64,000 nucleotides of DNA from Dioscorea cayenensis subsp. rotundata (taxonomy: Eukaryota > Streptophyta > Magnoliopsida > Dioscoreales > Dioscoreaceae): contig NC_052472.1 in the NCBI RefSeq assembly GCF_009730915.1, forward strand, positions 12,777,707-12,841,706, read 5' to 3'. This document shows, in pieces, positions 30,836 through 41,512 of the stretch. The notes under the pieces are model-generated. The model was not told the origin of the DNA and did not search any database. It saw only the letters and a program-made list of their open reading frames with translations. The position numbers and the translations under genes were made by a program. Numbering within the stretch: position 1 is the stretch's first letter; the number at the start of each line of letters is the position of its first letter.

Positions 30836-33341
30836 GGTTCATAGATGAAGGTTGCCCTCTTACCCATGACTTGAAAGCATGATGTGCAAAGTCTCTTGAG
30901 GATAGAGGGTGAATTATCGGGCTTCGGACCACCTAGCGATGGTTCATCCAACTCCTTCAGTTTACGGACATCCCCAATAGCCTTGGAGTGTTTCCGGTGG
31001 CGTCTCCTAGCCCTCTTCATTTTCCGGAGCACCTTCTTTAAGATCCCCGGGGTAGATGGTACTTCTTCCGTCGAACCACGCATCATTACTTCTTCATAAT
31101 CCTCCTCTTGGTCGAACAAACCCTCGTATGGGTCCGGATTGAACATTTCCTGCATGTATTCATCAACAATCTCATCAGTAGTGTTTACAAAGTATAAATT
31201 ATCATCGAAATCAAGAGAATGCCGCATGGCTTCAGCAAGGCGGTATGTGAGCTTGTCATCTCCAACCCTCAAAGTTAGCTCTCCGCCGTCCATGTCAATC
31301 AATGCCTTCGAAGTCCACAAGAACGGTCTCCCATGTATCAAAGCTATATCCGCATCCTTATCGACGTCTAGCACTACAAAGTCAACCAGAAAAATGTACT
31401 TGTCCACCTTGACAAGCACGTCTTCAATGATGCCTCTCGGATGTCGTACTGTTCGGTCTGCTAGTTGCAAAGTCATCCGAGTTGGCCTAGGCTCGCCCAA
31501 GCCTAGCTTTTGAAAGAAGGTGTATGGCATAACGTTGATACTGGCCCCTGAGTCCGCCAATGTCATTTCCTCACCTAGATTGCCAATATTACATGGAATG
31601 ATAAAGCTTCTCGGGTCTTTCTTCTTGTTCGGCATATTCTTTTGCAATACCGCCGAGCATGAAGCATCTAAAATCACTGAAGCATTTTCCTCCAACTTCC
31701 TCTTGTTGGTCAACAAGTCTTTCAAGAACTTCGCATACTTAGGCATTTGGGCCAATGCCTCAACAAAAGGAATATTGATGTGAAGTTGCTTGAACAAACT
31801 TAGGAACTTCTTGTACTGTTCATCCCCTTGGTCATTTTTCAATCTAGAGGGATAAGGGATTCTTGGCTTGAAAGGTGGGGGTGCCACCTCTTTCTCTTTG
31901 CTTGTTCCCTCTTCTACCTCTATAACCTCGGGTGCGTGTTCTTTTGGCTTCTCACTCGGAAGCCTACCTTCAACCTCACGACCACTTCTAAAAGTGATCG
32001 CCTTCACGTGCTCTCTAGGATTGCTCTCTGTATTGCTCGGCAAGCTTCCATGTGGCCTTTCAGAGAGAGACTTCGCAATTTGTCCCACCTAATTTTCAAG
32101 GTTATGCAAAGAGGCAGTGTGGTTGCAAAGTGTAGCCTCGACTGATTCAAACCTTGTATTTGCAGATTGCACAAATCTAGTCAAGTGCTTCTCTAAGTAA
32201 TTCATTCGGGTTTCCAAACTTGAGACTCTGTTTTCCACCTGAGAGGCTTGTTGTTGTTGTTGGAAACCCGGTGGCCCCATGGCATTTTGTTGACCCTGAT
32301 AACTCCATGAGAAATTGGGATGATTCTTCCAACCTGGATTGTAGGTATTGCTACATGGGTTTCCTTGAGGTCTCATGCCATTACCTACAAAATAAACGTT
32401 CTGCACCAAAGAAACATCACCCATAGAGATCGGGCAATCGGAGGGAGCATGTCCTCCACCACACCCGGTGCAATGAGTCACGGCCACCACTCTATTTGAA
32501 GTTAGAAGATCTAACTTCTTACTCAAATTTTCCACTTGAGCCGCCAATGAAGTTACCGCATCTATTTCATGGAGACCGGCCACTTTTTTCTTCTCCCTAG
32601 TATTCCATTGGTAGTTGTTTAACCCCAATTCTTCAATTAACTGATGGGCCTCATTGGCGGTCTTGCTACCTAAGGTACCTCCTGCTGCCGCATCCAAGAT
32701 TTGCCTTGTACTCGGGTTCAAACCATTATAAAAGGTCTGAACAATCATCCACTCCGGGAATCCGTGTTGCGGGTACTTTCTCGGGAGCTCCTTGAACCTT
32801 TCCCATGTCTCGAATAGAGACTCTAATTCCAACTGAACAAAGGATGAGATCTTGTTCCTAAGCTTTGCTCGATTTTTTTCGGGGAGGGAAATAACGGGCC
32901 AGAAAAGCTTCTACCATCTCCTCCCACGTGGTAATTGACACTCTAGGTAATGCGTGTAGCCACTGCTTCGCTCTACCCTTTAGGGAAAATGGGAAGGCTC
33001 GCAACTTGATTGCATCATCCGTTACCCCGTTTATCTTTAGCATATCACACACCTCAAGAAAGCTCTCTATATGACTATTTGGATCTTCATCGGCCAAACC
33101 ATTGAATTGTGCAGATTGCTGCAACATGTGGATGAATGTTGGCTTCAGTTCGAAGTTCCGAGGTGTAATCGGGGGACGCACAATACTCGACTGTGTCCCC
33201 AACACTGAAGGTCTAGAATAATCGGATAATGTTCGCTGTTGCTCATTCTGTTCTGCCATGTTTTCAGATTCTTCCACTTCCAAATCAGCTAAATTAGACT
33301 GTTCTTGCACAGGGTCTTTACCTTTTCTTCAAAGTGTATGT
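30772..33341 (-). pseudogene. A3 gag-pro, nearly intact
   Basis: Three open stretches: 33310-32858 (gag N-terminus and capsid: FNGLADEDPNSHIESFLEV), 32832-32089 (capsid C-terminus, knuckle CTGCGGGHAPSDC, coiled-coil linker) and 32088-30772 (linker, protease, acidic and basic tail). They are separated only by one frameshift after the RYFPP motif (about 32860) and one stop at about 32089. Protease DSG is intact in ADSGASINVMPY, but the flap-distal motif reads LIHGRPFL. The first ~20 codons were removed by the A4 insertion at 33342. Along with A4, the least damaged gag-pro here. No RT follows. Confidence 0.9.
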
Positions 33342-35169
33342 TGATAAGTGCTTGTGCGATATGAATGCGAAGCATTCATTCCTTTTATGTGTGTTTTTAT
33401 GTTACTTTTATGCAGCTAGAGTTATGAGGCCAAGTATGAAGGAAATGGGCTAATGTGGATCATAATGCACCTATTTTGGAGGAGATCTTGCTAAGGTTCA
33501 AACGCGAAGACATAAGACAGGTGTGATATGCTAGAGTGTGTGCCAACCTCCTCGTATTCGAGTAAGTACATCCATTTGGAGGGGCACAAAGGCATGCACA
33601 CTCGAGCATTCCGTCTTATCCATACAAGAACAAGAACCCCACCAACATATATATCATTGAAGAAGCAAGTGATTCACGACATGAACATGTACACATTTGC
33701 GTTACCCCGATGAAAGTATGGAATTGGGAAGTTATTCAGGTCGAAGATTGTAGCAGAGCACTGTAGCAATACTGTAGCAATACTGTTCACAGCCGGCCGA
33801 GAAATCAGAGAGACAGAGAATCCACACGGGCGTGTGGAAATTATCCACGCCCGTGTGGAAATTCCGCACAGGCGCGTGTACCATCCACGCCCGTGGAGTT
33901 GCCCGATTCCAGCCCTATTTAAAGCCGATTCAGCCCCGATTTTGGTATTCTTTTCTCCATCTTTTCCCCAACTTGCGAGAGGGCTTCGGCTTGGGTTTCG
34001 AGGGGTATTGACCAAGGTTATGGAGTGGTTCTACGGCTCTGACATCGTGATTCCATTAGGAAGAAGGTTGGTAGGGGAGTTTCGATCGAGGCGTATCCTA
34101 TACCGGACGAAGGAATCCTTGGACGATGAGTAGAATACTTTCCACAAGACCATCGACACAACCATCGAGGGGGTTTCTTTATGGATTTATTGCTTTTACA
34201 TTCGATTTCTTTGATTGTACTTAGCTCCATGGAGAGCTAAACCCCTAGTGGGTACTTGGGTGATTGTGAACACTAGGATGTATTCGTTTCATTGAACTTC
34301 TTTATTATGCTTTCAATAAATTGATGTTTATTATGAGTTCCAACCTTGAATGCTTGATTGTATGAACATTTCCCCTAGAGTGACACTAGGGTTGAGAGTT
34401 CTTGTTGGTAACCTTGTGAGTGAGTGACACACCACGAGCGTTAGATAAAGCTAGGTTGGAGAGGGTTGAGAGGGTGAGTCGAGAGGTACAAGAGCGTCAC
34501 CTTTCCCCTCCGACGTGATACATTCTACCTCCCTTCCTCGAGTTCTTTGCGGCCATAATAGAGTGAATGGTCTAAGGGATGAACCTCCGCTGGGGCCTAG
34601 TTGCACGTGCAATGCAGTGAAGCGTTGAGGTGATCTTAGTATCTAGGGCTTAATTGTGGCTAGGGACATTCCACCTGGACCAAAGGGTTAGGTCTAAATC
34701 TAGGAAGAGATTTATCACTTGGAATCCCTAGAGCTCATTGCAACTCTATGCGAGTACGAGGTGTTGAGATTGTTCGATTTCTCCTCCGGGACATGTATAG
34801 AGTTAGGCATAGTTGACCTTAGATTTCGGACTATGTATGTAAGGATTTCCACGACTCACCGTTGCATGGATTAGGAAGCATAATAGAGAGTTCTTGCACT
34901 TGAAGCGATTATCCTACGTAAAACATCATCCGAGTATCCCATCTTTATCGATTGCCTTGCCTCCTCCTTACTTTTGCTCTCTTACTAGTTGCTTTTAATT
35001 TCTGAGAATTGAATCATTACCACACTTATCATTGTTGATACTCCACATAGCTAAGAATCGAATTAAGTGTCTTTACTCCCTACTCCCTGTGGATTCGACC
35101 CCGCTCATCCGGGATTATTACTTCGACAAACCCGTGCACTTGCGGGATATAAGCAAGGGGAACTTGTCA
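33342..35169 (+). repeat. A4 5' LTR
   Basis: TGATAAGTGCTTGTGCG...GGAACTTGTCA, 1828 bp. TATA candidate CTATTTAAAG at 33915-33924; inverted CACGGGCGTG words at 33826-33900; tandem 'ctgtagcaata' at 33757-33785; U5 CCCGTGCACTTGCGGG at 35131-35146. Confidence 0.92.
33915..33924 (+). promoter_or_regulatory. TATA-box candidate, A4 LTR
   Basis: CTATTTAAAG, about 575 bp from the LTR start, downstream of the inverted repeats, at the place conserved in other A LTRs. Confidence 0.5.
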
Positions 35170-35175
35170 AGTTAT

Positions 35176-35193
35176 TGGCGCCGTTGCTGGGAA
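35176..35193 (+). promoter_or_regulatory. tRNA-Asp primer-binding site of A4
   Basis: TGGCGCCGTTGCTGGGAA, 16 of 18 matches to the tRNA-Asp complement, 6 nt after the LTR. Confidence 0.85.
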
Positions 35194-35283
35194 GTTAGGC
35201 GTTTAGAGATACTTTGCACTTTGTTTTCTTAGCTATTTCACTACACATTCTATTTCATATCTTCTTATTCTATCATCGTTCTG

Positions 35284-35311
35284 ATTTTCTTTTTCTTTAC
35301 ATTTGGTGCAG
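35284..35311 (+). promoter_or_regulatory. Acceptor-like pyrimidine tract before A4 gag
   Basis: ATTTTCTTTTTCTTTACATT followed by TGGTGCAG and, 9 nt later, the gag ATG. The A2 copy (reverse, 44025-44060) keeps GGTGCAG; A1 has GGTGCAA. It looks like a 3' splice site for a leader intron, but no matching donor was identified. Confidence 0.35.
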
Positions 35312-35320
35312 CTCCAAGTT

Positions 35321-37286
35321 ATGTCCCGAGGGAATCCATCAATATTGATTGAAGGAGACCCTGAGCTTGAATATACACTTCGAAGGAAAGGGAAAGAACC
35401 TGTACAAGAACAGCCTAATCCAGCTGATTTGGAAGTAGAAGGATCTGGCAACATGGAAGAACAAAATAAGCAACAACGAACACTATCCGATTATGCTAGA
35501 CCTTCAGTGTTGGGGACACAATCGAGTATTGTGCGTCTCCCAATTACAGCTCAGAATTTTGAGCTAAAGCCGGCATTCATCCATATGCTGCAGCAGTCCG
35601 CACAATTCAACGGTTTGGCCGATGAGGATCCAAACAGTCACATAGAGAGCTTCCTCGAGGTGTGTGACATGCTGAAGATAAATGGTGTGATGGATGATGC
35701 CATCAAGTTGAGAGCCTTCCCATTTTCCTTAAAGGGGAAAGCAAAGCAGTGGCTACACTCATTACCTAGAGCATCAATCACTACATGGGAGGATATGGTA
35801 GAAGCTTTTCTAGCCCGTTATTTCCCTCCCGGAAAATCAGCAAAGCTTAGGAATGAGATCTCATCCTTTATGCAGTTGGAATTGGAGTCTCTATTCGAGA
35901 CATGGGAAAGGTTCAAGGAACTCCTGCGCAAGTGTCCAAAACACGGATTCCCGGAGTGGATGATTGTTCAAACCTTCTACAATGGTTTGAACCCGAGTTC
36001 AAGGTAACTCTTGGATGCGGCGGCAGGAGGTACCTTAGGTAGCAAAACCCCCGACGAGGCTCGTCAATTAATTGAGAGAATGGGGTTAAATAGTTACCAG
36101 TGGAATGCTAGGGAAAAGAAAAAAGTGGCCGGTCTCCATGAAATTGATGCGGTAACTTCATTGGCGGCCCAAGTGGAGAGTTTGAGTAAGAAGCTAGATC
36201 TTATAGGTTCGAATAGAGTTGCGGCCGTTACCAATTGCACCGGTTGTGGTGGAGGACATGCTCCCTCCGATTGCCCAATCGTCATTGGTGATGTTTCTTC
36301 AGTTGAGAATGTCGACTTTGTAGGTAATGGAATGAGACCTCAAGGAAATCCATGCAGCAACACCTACAATTCAGGTTGGAAGAATCATCCCAACTTTTCA
36401 TGGAGTAATCAAGGACCACAGAAGACCATGGGGCCATCGGGGGTTCCAACAACAACAAGCCCCTCAAGTGGAAAATAGAATTTCAGGCTTGGAAACCCGA
36501 ATGACGGATTTGGAGAAGCACTTGGCTAGATTTGTTCAATCGGCAAATACAAGGTTTGAATCAGTTGAGGCTACACTTCATAATCACACCGCCTCCTTGC
36601 ACAATCTTGAAAATCAAGTGGGGCAAATATTGAAATCTCTTTCCGAAAGGCCACATGGAAGTTTACCAAGTAACACGGAAACCAACCCGAGAGAACATGT
36701 GAAGGCGATTGCTTTGAGAAGCGGTCGTGAGGTTGAAGGGAGGCTTCCGAGTAAGAAGCCGAAAGAACACGCACCTGAGGTCCTAGAGGTTGAGAAGGGA
36801 GCAAACAAAGAGAAAGAGGTGGAACCCCCACCTTTCAAGCCAAGAATCCCTTATCCCTCTAGATTGAAGAATGACCAAGGGGATGAACAGTATAAGAAGT
36901 TCCTGAGTTTGTTCAAGCAACACCACATCAACATTCCTTTTGTTGAGGCTTTGGCTCAAATGCCTAAGTATGCGAAGTTCCTGAAAGACCTATTGACCAA
37001 TAAGAGGAAATTGGAGGAGAGTGCTTCAGTGGTGATTGATGCTTCAGGCTCGGCGGTGTTGCAAAAGAACATGCCGAACAAGAAGAAGGATCCGGAAAGC
37101 TTCATTATTCCGTGTAACATCGGCAACTTAGGTGAGGAAATGGCATTGGCGGATCCAGGGGCAAGTATCAACGTCATGCCATATACTTTCTTCCAAAATC
37201 TAGGCTTGGGTGAGCCAAGGCCTACTCGGATGACTTTACAATTGGCGGACCGAACGGTACGACATCCGAGAGGCATCATTGAAGAC
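35321..37286 (+). pseudogene. A4 gag-pro, truncated
   Basis: ATG MSRGNPSILIEGD; an upstream TTG frame extension is not needed. Capsid region to about residue 230, one stop at 36005 (a Gln-like position), knuckle CTGCGGGHAPSDC, one frameshift in the Q-rich stretch near 36440, then coiled-coil linker and protease. The active site reads ADPGAS, so D-S-G has become D-P-G, inactive. It ends at RGIIED where the reversed A3 leader begins. Only two frame lesions make this one of the youngest gag copies. Confidence 0.9.
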
Positions 37287-37304
37287 CTATCTCTAAATGC
37301 CTAC

Positions 37305-37322
37305 TCCCCGGCAACGGTGCCA
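37305..37322 (-). promoter_or_regulatory. tRNA-Asp primer-binding site of A3
   Basis: Reverse complement reads TGGCACCGTTGCCGGGGA, 17 of 18 matches, 6 nt inside the A3 5' LTR. Confidence 0.88.
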
Positions 37323-37328
37323 AAAACT

Positions 37329-39120
37329 TGACAAGCCCCTTGCGTATATCCCGCAAGTGCACAGGTTTGTCGAAGTAATAATCCCGGATGAGCAGGTATC
37401 GAATCCACAGGGAGTAGGGAATAAAAACACTTAATCCGCTTCTTAGCTATGTGAAAGATCAGTAGTGATAAGGGTGACAATGATTCAATTCTCAAAAGTA
37501 AAAACAACAAGTAAGAGAGCAGGAGTAAAGGAGGAGGTAAGGCAATCAATAAAGATGGGGTACTCGGATAATGCTCCGCCTAGGACAATCGTTTCGAGAG
37601 CAAAAACCCTCTAGTATGCTTCCTAATCAATGCAATGGTGAGTCATGGAAATCCTTAATTACATAGTCCCAAATCTAAGGTCAACTATAGCTAACTCTAT
37701 ACATGTCCCGGAGGAGAGATTAGATAACCTCTTAACCTCGCACTGGAATAGAGTTACAATGAGATCTAGGGATTTCAAGTGATAAATCTCTTCCTAATTA
37801 TAGACCTAACCCTTTAGTCCAGGTGGAAGGTCCCTAACCACGATTAAGCCCTAGATACTAAGATCACCTCAACGCTTCACTCTGTTGCACACGCAACTAA
37901 GCCCCAGCGGAGGGTCATCCCTTAGACCATTCAATCTATTATGGCCACAAAGAACTCGAAGGGGAAAGGGGACGCTCCTGTACCTCTCGACTCATTCTCT
38001 CAACCCTCCCCAACCTAGGTTTTTCTAACACTCGTGGTGTATCACTCACTCACAAGGTTACCAATAAGAACTCTCAACCCTAGTATCACTCTAGGGGAAA
38101 TGTTCATACAATCAAGCATTCAAGGTTGGAACTCACAACAAACATCAATTAATTGAAAGCATAATAAAGAGATTCAATGAAACAAATACATCCTAGGGTT
38201 CACAAATACCCAAGTACCCACTAGGGGTTTAGCACTCCATGGAGCTAATTACAATCAAAGAAATAGAATGTAAAAGCAATGAATCCATAGAGAAACCCTC
38301 TCGATAGTCATGTCGATGGTCTTGTGGAAAGTCCTCTACTCATTGTCCAAGGATTCCCTTGTCCGGTATAAGATACGCCTCGACGGAAGCTCCCCTACCA
38401 ACCTTCTTCCAAAGGAATGACGATGTCTGAGCCGTAGAACTTCTCCAAAACCCTAGCCAATACCTTTCAAAACCCTAGATGAAACCCTTTCTCAAGTTGG
38501 GGAAAAAATGGAGAAAAGAATATTGAAATCGAGGCTGAATCGGCTTTAAATAGGGCTGGAATCGGGAATCCACACGCCCCTGTGGAATTTCCACATGGGC
38601 TTGGGTAATTTCCACACAGTGCAGTGGATTCTCTGCGAATCATTTTTCGCCGGTCGTGAACGTAAGAACTTTCGCTACGATCTCGCCAAAAAAATACTCC
38701 CGAATCCACTTTTTCATCGAGGTAACATAAACGGGCACACGTTTATGCCGTGGATCGCTTTGATTCTTCAATGACGGATAAGTTGATGTAGATCTTGTTC
38801 TATGTGCATAAGTCGGAATGCTTGAGTGTGACTGCCCTTGTGCCCCTCCAAATGGTTGTGCTAACTCAAATACAGGGAGGTTGGCACACACTCTAGCATC
38901 TCGCACCTGACTCATATCTTCGCGTTTGAACTTAAGCAAGATTTCCTCCAAAATCGGTGCATTGTGATCCACATTGGCTTCTTTCCTTCATAATTGGTTT
39001 CACAACCCAACCTGCATAAAAGTATCATAAAAACACACATATTAGTGTAAAACCCCAATAAAGGTAATGCTCAACATAAGAAAAGAACGCTTTGCATTCA
39101 CATCGCACAAGCAGTTATCA
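37329..39120 (-). repeat. A3 5' LTR
   Basis: Minus strand starts TGATAACTGCTTGTGCG at 39120 and ends GGGGCTTGTCA at 37329. 1792 bp, A-type throughout, unlike the chimeric partner at 25714-27419. It is bounded on the right by the TSD copy CAATG. Confidence 0.9.
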
Positions 39121-39234
39121 CAATGAATACAACTCGAGACAGTAAAATAAAAGATAAACTCAGAAGGGGAGTCTTTTCTGAGAATATAAGTCCAAAATAT
39201 AAGTGCAAAAGTAAAAGAAATGAAAAAAAACAAA

Positions 39235-40124
39235 TCAAGTGTCGGTGTCATGCTCTGCTCCACTCGCTTTTGGTAGCTTTGGGTGATGAAGTACATGGTG
39301 TGTCAACCGATGCTGGAATAGGGGATGGAGGTGCTGGACATGCCGAGGGAGTTCTCGACCGCATGACAAATGACGAGGTGACGTCTCGCTCTAAAATCCT
39401 CTGTAACATGTCGAAACATGCCATGAACTCTATATGCTGTGTGGCCTGCATAGCCCGAATCTCAACAATCTCTGCTTGGGCCTAAGCGACCCCTGTCCGT
39501 ATCACCCCCACAGCACTCTCGGGCCTCTCAAAATGATCATTTGCTCGAGATGGTGAAAACATATGTACTAGGGGTGGATCCTCTGCCATATGAGGTGCCT
39601 CGGTCTCCATCGATGCTGCCTGAGGCTCGGGAGTAAGCTCGAAAGCCTCGGCATCATCACCCTCCTCCTCGGCTATCTCCGGAACCAGTAACACCAGAGA
39701 ATAAACCCTCGTCTGAACCTTGCCAACCATGCTAGACTTAGAACTGAGTGATACTCAGACTATAGTGATGTCCAAGTGCTCTGAACTGAATGACGTCGAG
39801 GCTGTCAAATCTCACATAGGATCTGTCGAACTCAAATGATGACAAGACCTCCAATGTAAGCTCACAGATGGCTGGCTCTCTAGTCAACAATAACTGCCTC
39901 CAACCATCCACCAAAACGAGATCCTCGACCTCATCTGCCAACTCATCTCCTTACTACAAGTCTCTCAGTATACTCGTGTCCAAGAATCAAGTCTGCCCGA
40001 ACCAAAGTCTCGACAGACACTCAAAGCAAGCCTGCTGCTCGGGGATGGTGAATCTCATGCTCTCGGGCTCAAGAGACGACTCTCGCGGTCGCTTATCATC
40101 TTGCTTCTTTGACCTGGATGCCAT
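39235..40124 (-). pseudogene. A2 ORF1, internally deleted
   Basis: ATG MASRSKKQDDKR at 40124, blocks REPAICELTLEVLSSFEFD and LSITQF, then a deletion at about 39733 that removes roughly 150 codons (the SRQELLYLYSMV region) and joins to the acidic C-terminal part. Ends DTDT and TGA at 39235. The upstream acceptor has GAG in place of CAG. Confidence 0.78.
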
Positions 40125-40564
40125 AATCTCCAAAATTAAAAATAAAAAAATTGATCAAACAATTTAATTAAGGAATGCTGCAGAAATCCACACAGTCATG
40201 CGGAATTTCCACACGCCCGTGTGGATCCTCGCGGTGTGAACAACGCACGGCCACGCCTCAAAAATCCACAAATGCACCATTACATTGTTGCTAACTTTGC
40301 GCTAAACTTATACAATCATTCTAATTATAGAAATGAAGCATTATTAACTGATTTCATTGATGTAAGTCATGAATTTGCGAAGGAACTAAAAGATAGGGCT
40401 TACCGATGAGTTGAGATGAGAGAACTTATAATCGGCCGGAAACCCAAACAAAATTCTTCCAAATCGGCAATACAAGGACTTGAAACAATATAAGAGTGCT
40501 CTCAGATGAATGGAGGTTATGAGAGTAAAGAGAAACAATAATCCTTTTAAAAAAAACTCGTGCC
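40125..40564 (-). other. A2 spacer between array and ORF1
   Basis: One isolated inverted pair near 40187-40222 (CACAGTCATG with CACGCCCGTG). Otherwise AT-rich noncoding sequence like 29461-29879. Confidence 0.6.
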
Positions 40565-41180
40565 TCTTGGCGTTATGTACAACTGCACGGGCGTGCGGAA
40601 ATTACCCACGCCCGTGCGTCTCCACAGGAAAGCTTCACAGGGGCAGGTGCACGCCCCTGTGCACTCCCAAGAAAACACTCACTGTCTTTGAATGAAAATA
40701 CATGGGCGTGTGGGAAATACCCACGCCCGTGCGCCCGACCCGCAGGGGCTGCCGCACGCCCTTGTGGCTTCTCTGTCCACCCGAGAATAATCGCTAAGTG
40801 TTTCACACACCCGTGTGGAACTTCCGCACGGGTGTGGGCATTCACAAGCCCAACTCACAGGGGCAGCCGCACGCCCCTGTGTCTTCTCGGGATGGAGAGA
40901 GCTCATCTGGAGAGATCCACACGGGCATGTGGAAATTTCCCACGCCCGTGCGTATTTCACAAGTTCACCCACAGGTGCGAGTCCAACCCTTGTGTGCTCT
41001 CGGTATAGTTTGCCAAGTCTATACAGGAAATCACACGCCGTGTGGAAATTACCCACGGGCGTGTGATAATCACAAGGTCATTCACAGGGGTGGTCCACGC
41101 CCCTATGCCTTCTCTGGATGAGCTCGCAATATAAAACCACGGGCGTGTGTTAATTCCACAAGCCTGTGTGTTTTCTCTGG
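40565..41180 (-). repeat. A2 tandem hairpin array
   Basis: Same organisation as in A1 and A3. Clear examples: CACAGGGGC (40857-40865) with GCCCCTGTG (40874-40882), a 9-bp stem; CACACCCGTG with CACGGGTGTG near 40804-40836. Open frames on both strands are repeat artefacts. Confidence 0.88.
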
Positions 41181-41454
41181 ATGCCTTAGAAAACTTTGCA
41201 GGCTCTGCAGAAAATTTCTGAACATGTTTACACACTCAGAGTTTACCCTAATATGCAAACTATATCAGTGAGAAACATGATAGATATCTCAAACGACCAA
41301 AACTTCGTCAAATTCACATGAAAACACACGGTGAAATTACCAGTCCACAAGAAAATCACAGCAAAAGCATCTACAAATCATGACACCAATACTCAACAAT
41401 TTATTAAAGCAAACACTAAACTACCAAATTAAGAAAATAGTAAACACTTGGGTT

Positions 41455-41512
41455 GCCTCCCAAGAAGCGCTTGTTTACCGTCACTTAGCTTGACGTACCT
41501 TGTCTTACCTTA
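41455..41512 (-). promoter_or_regulatory. Post-protease motif with splice-donor consensus, A2
   Basis: Minus strand: gag-pro stop TAA inside CCGTAAG|GTAAGACAAGG (boundary 41509/41508), followed by 'tacgtcaagctaagtgac' and 'gcgcttcttgggaggcaa'. Same overlap of stop codon and donor as in B1. Confidence 0.6.

Larger units (their letters stand above)
33342..37286 (+). mobile_element. A4: 3'-truncated A element inside A3 gag
   Basis: Plus-strand LTR, PBS, leader and gag-pro up to the protease, then an abrupt join at about 37287 to the reversed leader of A3. Everything 3' of the protease core, the A4 3' LTR, and the A3 gag start and most of its leader are gone, so one deletion removed both. No right TSD can be checked. 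Confidence 0.82.
25714..39120 (-). mobile_element. A3: A element nested in A2, with a hybrid 3' LTR
   Basis: Flanked by CAATA (25709-25713) and CAATG (39121-39125), a 5-bp TSD with one later change. Joining the two flanks restores the sequence found uninterrupted at 27950-27975 and 54180-54195. Minus-strand order: 5' LTR 39120-37329, PBS, a short leader stub, then A4 inserted or fused, gag-pro 33341-30772, array, ORF1 29431-28071, internal PPT-like module, 3' region cut at 27420, and a chimeric LTR 27419-25714. Confidence 0.82.

Noticed and set aside
31139..31783. Plus-strand frames of 87-124 codons opposite gag-pro (also 15768-16337 and 63414-63788, other strand)
   Set aside because: Antisense shadows of the conserved protease region; they recur only because the sense gene is conserved.
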